Source of the DNA: Ananas comosus
Taxonomy: Eukaryota > Streptophyta > Magnoliopsida > Poales > Bromeliaceae
DNA: 64,000 bases
Assembly (NCBI RefSeq): GCF_001540865.1
Contig: NC_033639.1
Coordinates: 5,181,920-5,245,919, forward strand
Direction: 5' to 3'
The notes beneath the pieces were generated by a model that worked only from the letters and a program-made list of their open reading frames with translations, ran no database searches and was not told the DNA's origin. Below are positions 1 to 11,103 of the stretch, piece by piece (positions within the stretch are counted from its first letter, which is position 1; each line of letters opens with the position of its first letter). The translations under genes and the position numbers were made by a program.

Positions 1-880
1 CCTCGGGCGATGCGCTCCGGAGTTATGCATCACGGGTTGGAGTAAACCCGAAGGACGGTCCTAGCGGGTGAGTTCCTGCGATGATGGACTTAATGTGAAG
101 CAAGTCAATGTGGCGATACCCCCAGGTTAGCCTTGAGATTAAAGAACAAAGAGCAAAGAACAAAGTGCAAAGAACAAGAACAAAGAGTAAAGTGAAAGAA
201 TAAAGAATTTGCATAATCTGCATTTATTTAATGTTGAGCATATTTCTGCTTTTTGTTCAGGCATATTAGCATCATGTATAGATTGGTTACCATATGCAGC
301 TTATTCTTTCTATTATGCCTGAGTTAGTCCTAGTGGGAAAGTCGGTGATGTTGAGGCCGAACCCACTGGAAACTTTGTTATAGTTCTCACCCAACTATTT
401 TCACAGAGCCGGGACCGAGCGGCCGGCGAGCGACCGAGGTAAAGGTATCGCGCCCTAGTCAGAGGCCACCAAAGATGGGTTTCATTTTGTTAGTAGAGTA
501 CCCTATGATCATCATTTGTATATGATGATAAATGATGTAAAGAAAAGAATGCAATGTGTATTTTGAGGTAAATGTGATGTAAGAAAGACATGATGAAATG
601 ATATAATGAATGTAAGAAATCGATAAATTACAAGTTGGATATAGTGTATATGATCTAAACTGAATCATAGTACAAACGAATGTTTAGTTTTCCTTCTTTC
701 ACTAATGGCTATTGCTTACCCTCGTGTAAGCCGTTTGTATATGTTTCCGCTAGTGCTTTTCTCTATTGATGAAAATGTACATGTGATGAGCCTTGGGCGG
801 ACAGGGGAAACTCTGTCCGTTCGGCGTCTGTTTGACGTGCTCGGGTCGGGCCAAATTGGCATCGGTCCCGGGGCGTGACA
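1..880 (+). mobile_element. 5' LTR of gypsy element A (partial)
   Basis: The segment ends in ggggcgtgaca, the mirror of the tgtcacgcccc seen at antisense LTRs elsewhere here, and a primer site follows eight bases later. The same sequence recurs at 5854-6364. The start of the LTR is outside the window. A hairpin-like stretch at 362-390 is followed by a possible 3' splice site ending at 406, a pair also found in other LTRs of the window. No coding potential is seen. Confidence 0.88.
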
Positions 881-887
881 GATATCG

Positions 888-900
888 TGGTATCAGAGCC
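888..900 (+). other. Primer binding site (initiator Met tRNA)
   Basis: The sequence tggtatcagagcc lies just inside the 5' LTR end. It is the usual complement of the 3' end of plant initiator methionine tRNA and would prime minus-strand DNA synthesis. It fixes the orientation of element A. Confidence 0.9.
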
Positions 901-1206
901 AAGAGTGAAAGAATAGGAATAGACCTAGAGACCCTTAGGATTGGAAGGCCTTAAGGATCTAGGGAACGTGAGTGACGTGGGATCAAAGTTAGCGAAAGCA
1001 TGTGATTGGGTTAAGTTGGAACGTCTCTAATGTGATTAGAGGCTAAGTTTAATTTTCGTTTATCCTCTACTTCTAGTGTTGTGTCGGGCGGCCGACGACA
1101 TGACGCTTGAGGCAGGGATGAATGTGCATGTTGCTTTCGCCTAATTGGGTATGGTCAAGTAATGTTGGTCAAGTGACTAATGCGAGTTGCTTCTTTTCAG
1201 GAAGCA

Positions 1207-2777
1207 ATGGCACCTCGACGTCGATCGCAGACAAGGTCGATGCCGGAGGAAACGAATGCGGTGCCCGAGCAATCCGGAGCAAGTGGCGACGGAGAGCTTA
1301 GGGAACAAATGGCCGCGCTTATTGGCGTAGTGCGGCAGCAAGCGGAGTCTGTTCAACGCCAAGGGGAACAGATTCAGCGGCTCCAGGAGACCTTGGAGCG
1401 CCAGCAGGCGGCGGCGGCCCAGGCGGGTGTCGAGCATGTCGCGCCCCCTGTGGTAGTGCCGAGTGTTGTGGAGGGAGCGGCGGCAGCAGCGGCTGTTCCA
1501 GTTACGGTAGTACCAGCCGGGTCGGGAACTTCGAATCCCGATAGCGCGGCAGTCGATGCGGAGTGAGAGCGCACACTAGCGGCTCTCATTCAGTTTAAGA
1601 AGTTCGACCCACCTACCTTTGAGGGCGGTTTGGTGGAGCCGGCGGTTGTGGAGTCGTGGATCGACTCGATGGAGACACTCTTCGAGGACCTAAATACCTC
1701 GGAGAAAGACAAAGTGTACCTCGCCACCCATTGTCTTGAGAAAGCGGCAAAGGTGTGGTGGAAGCGAGTGAAGCGGGATCGTCCTACCGATCTTCCGCTT
1801 ATGCTTTGGGAAGAGTTCAAGAGAGCGGTATTTGCGAACTACTTCCCCGACACGGTGAAGCGGAAGCTACAAGAGAAGTTCCGCAAGTTGAGACAGGGTG
1901 ATCGATCGGTGGGAGAGTATGAGCAAGAATTCTCTCACATCATCGACTATGTCCCTGACGTTGTTCGTGATGATCGGGACCGGGCGGACTGGTTCTTGCG
2001 AGGACTCCAGCCCCGAATTTATGAGAAGGTGCAAATTCTGAAGTTGTCGACCTTTGCGGAGGTCTTTGATCGAGCTTTGTAGGCGGAGCACGGTAGCGCC
2101 CATGTGCGTGAAGAAAGAGAGGCTATTGCCGAGTCGAAGGACAAGGGCAAGAAGAGAACGGCGGGCGGTGCCGGGGGCCGGCCAAATGCTAAGAAACCCC
2201 CTCGGTATCCCCGCCAACAGCCGAGGAACTGGAGACCACCTCGATGTGTCATTTGTGGCGGTGATCACAAGGTGTTGACTTGCCCGCAGCGCGATGGCAA
2301 GTGTTTCAAGTGTGGCCAACCGGGACATCTCATTCGGGAGTGCCCGACATGGACGTCGTCTGCGCCAACGGCGGCTTCAACACCGTCTACCCCGAGGCAA
2401 CTTGCGGGGTTACCACCAGCGATGTCGGCTGGGCGCGCGTCAGTATCGCGTCAGCCGGAGGGATCGAGAGCGCCTAGCGGTCGAGTCTTTGCCGCTCAGG
2501 TGGAGGAGCAACAACCTGCAGCATCCGACGACGTCGTGGCAGGTATAATTGTGATTAAAGGCACTAGAGCTAGAGCAGTGTTTGATACAGGCGCATCTCA
2601 TTCATTCATTAGCACTTCATTTGCTAAAACACATGGCATAGAGATGGTATACAACGAGGATTACTGGTGGGTGAACGCTCCAGAGCATTCATTCAGTGTC
2701 CACAACGAGTGTTTGGCGTGTCCAGTGCAAATAGGCGATTGGATTATGCCGATTGATCTGCTAGTGCTAGATCAGAT
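1207..2777 (+). pseudogene. Gypsy gag and protease of element A, broken by stops and a gap
   Basis: The frame starts at the MAPRRRSQTRS methionine; the upstream in-frame ATG at 1180 lacks counterparts in related copies. An Ala/Gln-rich N-terminal part is followed by a retrotransposon gag core (WWKRVKRDR, FANYFPD, VGEYEQEFSHII), a zinc knuckle (CFKCGQPGHLIREC, near 2307-2347), and the start of a retropepsin domain with DTGASHSFI near 2586-2612. Two in-frame stops break gag: TGA at 1564-1566, where the copy at 37.3-38.2 kb has Arg, and TAG at 2080-2082, where it has Trp. Both fit C-to-T or G-to-A change. Gag would form the particle and bind genomic RNA; the protease would process Gag-Pol. The frame runs into an N gap. 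Confidence 0.88.
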
Positions 2778-3748
2778 NNNNNNNNNNNNNNNNNNNNNNN
2801 NNNNNNNNNNNNNNNNNNNNNNNNNNNNNNNNNNNNNNNNNNNNNNNNNNNNNNNNNNNNNNNNNNNNNNNNNNNNNNNNNNNNNNNNNNNNNNNNNNNN
2901 NNNNNNNNNNNNNNNNNNNNNNNNNNNNNNNNNNNNNNNNNNNNNNNNNNNNNNNNNNNNNNNNNNNNNNNNNNNNNNNNNNNNNNNNNNNNNNNNNNNN
3001 NNNNNNNNNNNNNNNNNNNNNNNNNNNNNNNNNNNNNNNNNNNNNNNNNNNNNNNNNNNNNNNNNNNNNNNNNNNNNNNNNNNNNNNNNNNNNNNNNNNN
3101 NNNNNNNNNNNNNNNNNNNNNNNNNNNNNNNNNNNNNNNNNNNNNNNNNNNNNNNNNNNNNNNNNNNNNNNNNNNNNNNNNNNNNNNNNNNNNNNNNNNN
3201 NNNNNNNNNNNNNNNNNNNNNNNNNNNNNNNNNNNNNNNNNNNNNNNNNNNNNNNNNNNNNNNNNNNNNNNNNNNNNNNNNNNNNNNNNNNNNNNNNNNN
3301 NNNNNNNNNNNNNNNNNNNNNNNNNNNNNNNNNNNNNNNNNNNNNNNNNNNNNNNNNNNNNNNNNNNNNNNNNNNNNNNNNNNNNNNNNNNNNNNNNNNN
3401 NNNNNNNNNNNNNNNNNNNNNNNNNNNNNNNNNNNNNNNNNNNNNNNNNNNNNNNNNNNNNNNNNNNNNNNNNNNNNNNNNNNNNNNNNNNNNNNNNNNN
3501 NNNNNNNNNNNNNNNNNNNNNNNNNNNNNNNNNNNNNNNNNNNNNNNNNNNNNNNNNNNNNNNNNNNNNNNNNNNNNNNNNNNNNNNNNNNNNNNNNNNN
3601 NNNNNNNNNNNNNNNNNNNNNNNNNNNNNNNNNNNNNNNNNNNNNNNNNNNNNNNNNNNNNNNNNNNNNNNNNNNNNNNNNNNNNNNNNNNNNNNNNNNN
3701 NNNNNNNNNNNNNNNNNNNNNNNNNNNNNNNNNNNNNNNNNNNNNNNN
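2778..3748. other. Assembly gap (N run, 971 bases)
   Basis: The bases are unknown. From its flanks (protease on the left, RNase H on the right), the missing DNA should hold the rest of protease, the reverse transcriptase and the start of RNase H. That would normally need more than 971 bp, so the gap length is probably an estimate or the element is deleted here. Confidence 0.97.
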
Positions 3749-4342
3749 AGTTATGAGAAGAACTACCCGATTCACGACCTCGAGTTAGCCGCGGTGATCT
3801 TCGCGCTAAAGCTTTGGAGGCATTACTTGTATGGTGAACATTGTGAGGTATACACCGATCACAAGAGTCTAAAGTACTTGTTCACCCAGAAAGAGTTGAA
3901 CATGCGACAGCGGCGGTGGTTAGAGTTGCTAAAGGACTATGATGTCACCATACTATACCACCCCGGAAAAGCCAATGTCGTGGCCGATGCTCTAAGTAGA
4001 AAATCGGCGGAGAACTTAGCGATGGCAATTACGCCTCAACCGCTATTGCAAAAGGAGATGCAACGATTCGGGTTGGAAGTGGTAGCGCCGGGAGTGCCAG
4101 CTACACTTGCCGCATTGGTTGTGCAACCGACCCTATTGGAAAGAATCAAGGATCTCCAAGCTTCGGATCCTTATCTTCAGAAAGTGCGGAGCGAAGTTGA
4201 GAATGGCAATGCCGAAGACTTTGGCGTTGGAGCCGATGGCGCGCTTCGATTTCGAAATCGATGGTGTGTGCCAAAGGATGATGAGTTACGAAGGATGATT
4301 ATGCAAGAAGCGCACCAATCTCCTTATAGTATACACCCCGGC
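3749..4342 (+). pseudogene. Gypsy pol fragment: RNase H and integrase start (element A)
   Basis: An open stretch carries the end of RNase H ([12 protein letters not shown], then [29 protein letters not shown]) and the start of integrase as far as the first half of its HHCC zinc finger ([12 protein letters not shown]). At 4343 the reading frame passes directly into an antisense LTR, which ends the domain. RNase H would degrade the RNA strand during reverse transcription and integrase would insert the DNA copy. The integrase core and tail of A are not in the sequenced bases. No stop occurs before the insertion. Confidence 0.88.
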
Positions 4343-5138
4343 TGTCACGCCCCAACCCCGCCAATTTGGTCGGGTTCGGGTCACGTCAACAGACGCCGAA
4401 CGGACAGAGCCTCCCCTGTCCGCCCAAGGCTCTAACAACATGTATAAATAGGCAATCAACAAGGGAATTGCATATATAATACAAGGCTTGCACGAGGGCA
4501 AGCAGCAACGGAAGCGAAAGCTCTAAGCTAAATATACATCACACATGATATTTGATTTTATTTAAACCAAATTCAAGTAAACAAGCTATTACATTCCATT
4601 CAACCATCATATCTTTTACATTTAGTCATCCACTAAATACATGATTGCTTACACTTTTCATTCCTAAAACAACAAAATAAAGTTGATACATGTATAACAA
4701 AAAGGGGATGACTACAAAATGCGTAAAGTCCCGGCGGCCGCTACCTATGGCGCCAAACCCTTGCCTCGGTCCTCCGCCGCCCCGCTCGTGCTAGGACCTG
4801 TAGGGTTAGTGGTGTGAGAACTACAACGAAGTTCCCAGTGGGCTCGGCATCCGACCTCGCCGACTTACCCACTAGGTCCATCCAGGCATAAGTATTTCAA
4901 AGGAGGAAAAGTAACCACTACTAATGCAACTAATACTACGCCTGCAAGAAAGAAGTCAGTAGATATGTAATTTCAATGCGATAATGGAAATGCATGCATG
5001 CTCTAATCATAATCAAACTTTGGCTCTTACCCAATCTTACCGGTTAACTCTGTTAACCCCAATAACTCACAACCCAAAATCCCTTAATAACGGGGGACTC
5101 GAACCTCCCTAGGGACCGTCAACTGGTGGGACTTTACC
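4343..5138 (-). mobile_element. Antisense gypsy LTR (end part), inserted in integrase of element A
   Basis: The LTR begins tgtcacgcccc on the plus strand and continues with the same series of blocks seen in reverse at 1-880: the primer-side block, gagaac hairpin block (4814-4842) and cccactaggtcc block. It is closer to the LTR at 40027-41520 than to element A's own LTR. It cuts integrase after the Gly of HPG. The other end is lost in the N gap, so solo LTR versus full element cannot be decided. Confidence 0.82.
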
Positions 5139-5853
5139 NNNNNNNNNNNNNNNNNNNNNNNNNNNNNNNNNNNNNNNNNNNNNNNNNNNNNNNNNNNNNN
5201 NNNNNNNNNNNNNNNNNNNNNNNNNNNNNNNNNNNNNNNNNNNNNNNNNNNNNNNNNNNNNNNNNNNNNNNNNNNNNNNNNNNNNNNNNNNNNNNNNNNN
5301 NNNNNNNNNNNNNNNNNNNNNNNNNNNNNNNNNNNNNNNNNNNNNNNNNNNNNNNNNNNNNNNNNNNNNNNNNNNNNNNNNNNNNNNNNNNNNNNNNNNN
5401 NNNNNNNNNNNNNNNNNNNNNNNNNNNNNNNNNNNNNNNNNNNNNNNNNNNNNNNNNNNNNNNNNNNNNNNNNNNNNNNNNNNNNNNNNNNNNNNNNNNN
5501 NNNNNNNNNNNNNNNNNNNNNNNNNNNNNNNNNNNNNNNNNNNNNNNNNNNNNNNNNNNNNNNNNNNNNNNNNNNNNNNNNNNNNNNNNNNNNNNNNNNN
5601 NNNNNNNNNNNNNNNNNNNNNNNNNNNNNNNNNNNNNNNNNNNNNNNNNNNNNNNNNNNNNNNNNNNNNNNNNNNNNNNNNNNNNNNNNNNNNNNNNNNN
5701 NNNNNNNNNNNNNNNNNNNNNNNNNNNNNNNNNNNNNNNNNNNNNNNNNNNNNNNNNNNNNNNNNNNNNNNNNNNNNNNNNNNNNNNNNNNNNNNNNNNN
5801 NNNNNNNNNNNNNNNNNNNNNNNNNNNNNNNNNNNNNNNNNNNNNNNNNNNNN
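5139..5853. other. Assembly gap (N run, 715 bases)
   Basis: Unknown bases between an antisense LTR (left) and a sense LTR end (right). A simple nested insertion would need the rest of the antisense LTR, the integrase core and tail, and the start of the 3' LTR here. That is several kb, so the gap is either badly undersized or hides a deletion or misjoin. Confidence 0.97.
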
Positions 5854-6364
5854 AACTTTGTTGTAGTTCTCACCCCACTATTTCCACAGAGCCGGGACCG
5901 AGCGAGCCGGCGAGCGACCGAGGTAAAGGTATCGCGCCCTAGTCAGAGGCCACCAAAGATGGGTTTCATTTTGTTAGTAGAGTACCCTATGATCATCATT
6001 TGTATATGATGATAAATGATGTAAAGAAAAGAATGCAATGTGTATTTTGAGGTAAATGTGATGTAAGAAAGACATGATGAAATGATGTAATGAATGTAAG
6101 AAATCGATAAATTACAAGTTGGATGTAGTGTATATGATCTAAACTGAATTATAGTACAAACGAATGTTTAGTTTTCCTTCTTTCACTAATGGCTATTGCT
6201 TACCCTCGTGTAAGCCGTTTGTGTATGTTTCCGCTAGTGCTTTTCTCTATTGATGAAAATGTACATGTGATGAGCCTTGGGCGGACAGGGGAAACTCTGT
6301 CCGTTCGGCGTCTGTTTGACGTGCTCGGGTCGGGCCAAATTGGCATCGGTCCCGGGGCGTGACA
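5854..6364 (+). mobile_element. 3' LTR of gypsy element A (end part)
   Basis: Nearly identical to 358-880 with a few substitutions and small indels, and it ends in the same ggggcgtgaca. The adjacent base starts a copia LTR in antisense. The first five flanking bases, ataaa, are the candidate target-site duplication; the partner would lie left of the window. Confidence 0.85.
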
Positions 6365-6586
6365 ATAAATGCGGAAAATAAAAATCACACGAGATTTACG
6401 TGGGAAAACTCCAACTTGGAGTAAAAAACCCACGGGACCAACACGCGAAAAAATAATTCACTAAGAGAAAAGATTACAAGGTGATTACCGACTCCACGGA
6501 CTCAACCTCTCTTAACCTCCTATGAATCTCGCGCAATCCTCCGGGTTGTCCATGTCCTCACGTTCGAATCCACGAACGGCACGTTC

Positions 6587-6700
6587 CGAATCCACGAAAC
6601 GCCTCCACTCCGAATCCACGAAACGCCTCCACTCCGAATCCACGAAACGCCTCCACTCCGAATCCACGAAATGCCTCCACTCCGAATCCACGAACCGCTG
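6587..6700. repeat. 24-bp minisatellite inside copia LTR
   Basis: Four full tandem copies of a 24-bp unit (cgaatccacgaaacgcctcc, then actc), then a partial fifth. The equivalent part of the partner LTR (about 11410-11490) has essentially one unit plus diverged relatives. The LTR at 48894-50005 has its own scattered cgtggattcg repeats at about 49577-49706. The site is therefore a length-variable repeat within this LTR family. Confidence 0.9.
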
Positions 6701-7028
6701 TCAATCACGCCAAATCCACGACGCCATCATGAAGAACATCATGGGTATGGTGATCCTTCGCTTAGAGTATCGATGAAAATCAGGAAAGAAAACTCCAAGC
6801 GAAGCGAAGATCAAATCGACATATAGATAAGAAATTCTAATATCTCGATTTGACCTAAAAGAGGCTAATATGTAGAAAATAGGTTTTAGATGAAATCCGA
6901 GCCTCTAGGGTTTCTTAAACATATATTTTTGTGATGCTTGATGAGTTAGAGAACCCCAATAGCTTATTTATAGACTTTAGAATCAAACGGAGTCGGATTA
7001 GAAAGTTTTTTTCGAAATTTGCATTATG

Positions 7029-7270
7029 TACCGGTACACGTGAGGCTGTCACCGGTACACGATGACGGAACAGAAAATCTTACATTGTGTACCGGTACAC
7101 ACTTAAGCTGTTACCGGTTACACGATGACGGAATAGAAAATCAAAACAGCCTTGTAACCGGTAACATGTTGATGGTTGTACCCGTACACAGTTTGTAACC
7201 GGTAACACGTTGATGGTTGTACCCGTACACAGTTTGTAACTGGTAACACTTTCAATGTGTACCCGTACAC
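7029..7270. promoter_or_regulatory. ACCGGT palindrome array in copia LTR
   Basis: Repeated palindromic boxes built on ACCGGT and near variants (gtaccggtac, gtaaccggtaac, gtacccgtac) occupy about 240 bp, ending about 50 bp upstream of the TATA box of this minus-strand LTR. The partner LTR has the same boxes at 11820-12065. The placement suggests a U3 enhancer, but that is inference. Confidence 0.7.
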
Positions 7271-7544
7271 AGTGTAGTTTTCAGATTTTTTTCATATTTC
7301 GGGTTTCGCAAAGTTCCAATACACTTTCTAATCCACTAAACTTTGATTATATGATTCTAATGCCTATAATTAAGTATGAATCACCATAACATGAATTAAA
7401 ACTTTACCTGAGCATCGTGATTCACGTCGTGAGTTATTTTCCGATTTTTTCGAAATCTTGGATCCTTCGATCTTCGACAATATGCACCGATCCTTCAAGA
7501 CTCTGACTCAATCCACGAAACTTGCCAACACACAAGACTTAACA

Positions 7545-9043
7545 ATCACCCCCTTTGGCAATTTCGTGACAAAACTCACAATAATTCAAAAATTATATCT
7601 TAAAGAAAAACGAAGTTCAATTGTCATCACCAAAATATTGAACTCCTCGCGTATAATCCAAATACAATTTGAAACTCAAAATTACATCAAAACTCCTAAA
7701 ACAGACTCTATGACTTAGACGCAAGTAGGAGTCTTGAAGTCTTGATTTCCTGCAAAACAAATTATCCAAAACGAAGTAGAAAAACAAAATATTAGTCATT
7801 CTTATACCTTCAATGTTAATGTCCTCGAAGTTCTTTTCTTCTCCTCTTCTCCCCTTTGTTCTTCAATTTTCTCCCCCTCTTTTGATCAATACCTGTACAT
7901 CTATGTTCTCCCCGTTTTTGTCAAAAATTGGCAAAACAGAGCATATAGAGAAAAAACACACTAGAAAACATACTAGAAAACATATAGGAATTTTTAGAGA
8001 GAGAAAGAGAGCGATTTGATTTCGGATTTGGGAGAGAAACAAATGAATGAATTGGTTAACAGTTCTCAGAATTCAAAAAAATTTTAAAAAAATCTTTCAA
8101 AATTAAATTAATTTCATAAAAATTAAGAATTGTACTCCAAAAGTCATTATGATGCAGATAACATATTATAAGATTTCAAAATACATTAAAACATCAAAAT
8201 TTTGTCATCAAAAATAACCTAATGATTTAAAATCATCAAGATGTAACGGTTAATGAAAAATGACTTATAGAAATTCGGCAAAATTAACACTAATTTGTCG
8301 CAACTCGTTCAAAATAGAGATTTAACTAATATGGCACCGGGGGTGGCTCTTTGAACATTTTTTCATCCTATTACCTTATAACTCCGAAAATTCTAAAATA
8401 TTTATTTTTTCAACCTTTTCGGCTTTTCAATTAAATTCCATGTGGTAGCTTCACACACTTACCAGATGACCGGGGTGGTAGCTCTTTCCTACATGTGGTG
8501 GTAGTTTTCACACTCCTTTTAGGATGTAACTCTTTCCGCATCTTTTAAACATAGGAGTATCATTTTTTTTTTTTTAAATAATTTCAAACTCCCCCTAAAT
8601 TAGACAATCTCACAGTTGAAAGTAATTTTGACAAAAATTTAGTCGATTAGTGAATATCCATCCATCATATCCAACACACACAACCAAGATGAATTAATCA
8701 CCAAAAGATCAAATTTGATTTCAAAATTTTGATGAATATATGTATTAAGAAATCATATATTAAATTATCGTCAAAATAATAAAAAGTGGAGTAAAACCGA
8801 TAATTAATATGAATTTAATTCAAGATGAATTCCAGTTAAAACACTTTGAAAAATTCTAATCTCCCAAAAAAAAATTTTCAATCGTCTCCTTCCTTAACGA
8901 AAAATTTTAAATTCCTAAACACCTTTCCTCAAAAACAAATAAAATTCAAGCACCAAAAATAGTCTAAATATGTAATGCAATGAATAAAAATATGCAACAA
9001 GCACCAATCAAAGCATTTACATAAAAAAAAAATCAATAACGAA
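7545..9043 (-). mobile_element. Non-coding 3' part of copia copy 1 with several polypurine tracts
   Basis: AT-rich, no credible gene. On the minus strand there are purine tracts at 8589-8606, 7841-7884 and 7907-7922 and the LTR-adjacent tract at 7545-7561. The sequence around 7907-7935 (gacaaaaacggggagaa after a ttgccaattttt stretch) resembles the repeated tracts of Sireviruses. A block around 8430-8520 with repeated gtggtagct words is shared with 52620-52710 in copy 2. A pyrimidine-rich stretch near 7985-8035 weakly resembles the leader at 53160-53215 in copy 2. Confidence 0.7.
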
Positions 9044-11065
9044 CTAAGACGTAGAACAAGGAAAGATATCACCTTTCCGAATCCAAACTTGTCGGATTTT
9101 GCGTTGTCTTATCTTGTCGACGTTAGGTGCCGTTTGCTTTGATTTTTGATCAACCGTTGGTCGTTTCGTCGCTTGAGGCTTCTGTCGAATTTCACATTTT
9201 GCATTAGAAATCTGGTTTGCTTGTGGCTTAGGTGGGACTTGGCGTTGTGCTCGACTCAATTGATTTTGCTTTTGATTCCGTGGGGGAAGTCAAGTTGTAG
9301 ATGATGCCGATTGACGTTGCGAAGTTGCCAATTGATTCTTCGTTGTCTTGATCGGGCAACTCCTTTTGATATGTCCTTTGATGCCACATTTATGACACAC
9401 CTTCTCTTTCAAAGTTGTTGAGACTTTAAAATTTGACTTTTGATCCTTCTCAACATATGTTCTTTCATACCCGAGACCCAACTTGTTCGTTTGACCTAAT
9501 CCGAGCATATGATCTAATTTCTTTGAACCGGAAGAGAATTTTTGTACGTCGGATAGAAGTTGACGAACTTGATTGGTCAATGACTTGTTGGATGTGTGCG
9601 ATTCCTCGAATTGTTGCTCCAAAAATCCAACCTTATCTTTATACGATTTGATCGTTGATTCCGCTTCATCAAGTTTCTCTTGGAGGATTAAGTTATTCTT
9701 AGAAATCGATTCCTTTTCCTCCTCAAGAGCACTGTTCATTGTCTTCAAATTTTTGTTCTCCTCTTCAATGTCCAATAACCGACGCCTCAACTTCTTATTG
9801 AGCTTGGTCATCTTTTTCGAATCAATAAGAAGTTGGTTGTATGCTTCCGCTATATCCTCGTCGTTTGATTCCTCCTCGCGTTCACCGATATCGCTCGAAG
9901 TACCTTGCACGGAAGGAGAAATACTAGAATTAGAAACAATTGAGAATAAGCACATAACATTAGACGAAGGCAAAGAATTATTAGCAAGTAAAGCAATATG
10001 ATCATCCTTTTCTTCGTCACTTGAAGATGATTCACTCGAAGTAGAATCATCCCAAGTTTTTGCTTGCAAAGCCTTTTGTCTATAAGTCTTCTTAGAAGAA
10101 CAATCCGTTGCAATGTGAACGTAGCCTTTACATCTGTAGCATTGGATTTCCCCTTCAAATTCGTCTTTTGCATTCGAAGACTTTGCAAGTTTTTTATCCT
10201 TAGATTTTAAATTAGAGAAATGCTTAGAAGAGGATTTAAGCTTTGAAGATGAAGGTTTGTTCGATTTGCTCTTTCAGAAATTTCGGCGAAACTTCTTCGT
10301 GAGGAGCGCAAGTTGATGTTCGAAATCGGCAAGCGAAATATCTCCGTCGGAATCCGAGTCGTCTTCTTCTTTCTTTGTTGATTTGAGTGAAACCCCTGTG
10401 CTTTTAGAAAAAGATTTGGAAGAAGATGGGTTAGTAGGAAAAGTCATCTCATACGTTTGTAAAGCGCCTACTAACTCTTCGACTTTCATCTCGTCCGGAT
10501 GCTTAATGTTTTTGATCACGGCAACCTTTGCCCGAAAGCGTTCCAGAAGAGTTCGAAGAATCTTTCTAACAACCTTTGAATCCGAGATTTTCGCTCCCAA
10601 GTTAGCGCATGTATTAACAACAACTTGAAGACGCGTATAATACTCGGTAAAGGTTTCACTTTCTTCCATAAAAATCGAATCAAATTTGCTTGTTAGCATT
10701 TGTAATTTTTGAACCTTTACTAAGCTAGTTCCTTCATGCGTAATTTGTAGAGTATCCCAAATTTCCTTTGCGGTTTCACATGCCGAAACCCAAGTAAACT
10801 CCATTTGCGATAAAGCATTGAATAAAGCATTAATTCCTTTACCGTTAAACGAAGATGACTCGTTTTCATCTTTCGTCCACTTGTTCCGTGGTTTAAGAAC
10901 GGTAGCATTATCGACGACTTTGGTAGGATGCTTCCAACCGAATTCTATAGCTTTCCACACCCGCTCATCGATTGCGATTAGAAAAGCTCTCATGCGAACT
11001 TTCCAATAGGCATAATTCGTGCCATCGAAGAGTGGTGGTCGATTAATGTTACCGCCTTCGGCCAT
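9044..11065 (-). pseudogene. Copia (Sirevirus-like) gag, two in-frame stops
   Basis: One frame runs from MAEGGNINRPPLFDG to the end at 9044 (about 674 codons) with stops at 10274-10276 and 9290-9292. The first replaces the Trp seen in copy 2 and is a G-to-A type change. In order: UBN2-type copia gag domain (residues about 1-250, YAYWKVRMRAFL, WDTLQITHEGT, LLERFRAKVA), first CCHC knuckle (about 308-321, with one Gly replaced by Val), Ser/Asp-rich acidic stretch, coiled coil (about 420-512, KLNKKLRRRLLDIEEENKNL), second knuckle (about 556-569, CHKCGIKGHIKRSC), and a basic tail. No pol frame follows. It would package RNA into particles; with stops it is probably dead. Confidence 0.9.
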
Positions 11066-11090
11066 TAGATATCAATACATCTAGATCCCG

Positions 11091-11102
11091 CCTTGACACC
11101 AA
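11091..11102 (-). other. Primer binding site of copia copy 1 (degenerate)
   Basis: Minus-strand sequence ttggtgtcaagg lies next to the 5' LTR end, where copy 2 has ttggtatcagag. It is recognisable by position but has mismatches to the initiator Met tRNA complement, a further sign that copy 1 is old. Confidence 0.75.
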
Positions 11103-11103
11103 T

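Larger units (their letters stand above)
1..6364 (+). mobile_element. Gypsy element A (5' part outside window, gapped, inactive)
   Basis: Ty3/gypsy element read on the plus strand: 5' LTR end (to 880), primer site, gag and protease, a 971-N gap over the RT region, RNase H and the start of integrase, an antisense LTR, a 715-N gap, and the end of the 3' LTR (5854-6364). The two LTR ends (358-880 and 5854-6364) are nearly identical by eye, so they look like the pair of one insertion. The 3' flank is a copia LTR that starts abruptly 105 bp short of its expected end, so A probably inserted into that copia LTR. The matching left flank lies outside the window. Stops in gag make A non-functional. Confidence 0.8.
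6365..7544 (-). mobile_element. 3' LTR of copia copy 1 (truncated at its end)
   Basis: On the minus strand it starts TGTTAAG at 7544 after a purine tract. It matches the LTR at 11104-12335 up to the base equivalent to 11209; the last 105 bp are absent at the border with element A. It carries ACCGGT-type palindromes at 7029-7270, a good TATA box (tctataaataagc, minus strand, near 6964-6976) and an expanded 24-bp minisatellite at 6587-6700. Confidence 0.9.

Noticed and set aside
2104..5873. Long open frames running through the N runs on both strands.
   Set aside because: Open only because N bases translate to unknown residues. The real coding ends at the gap borders.
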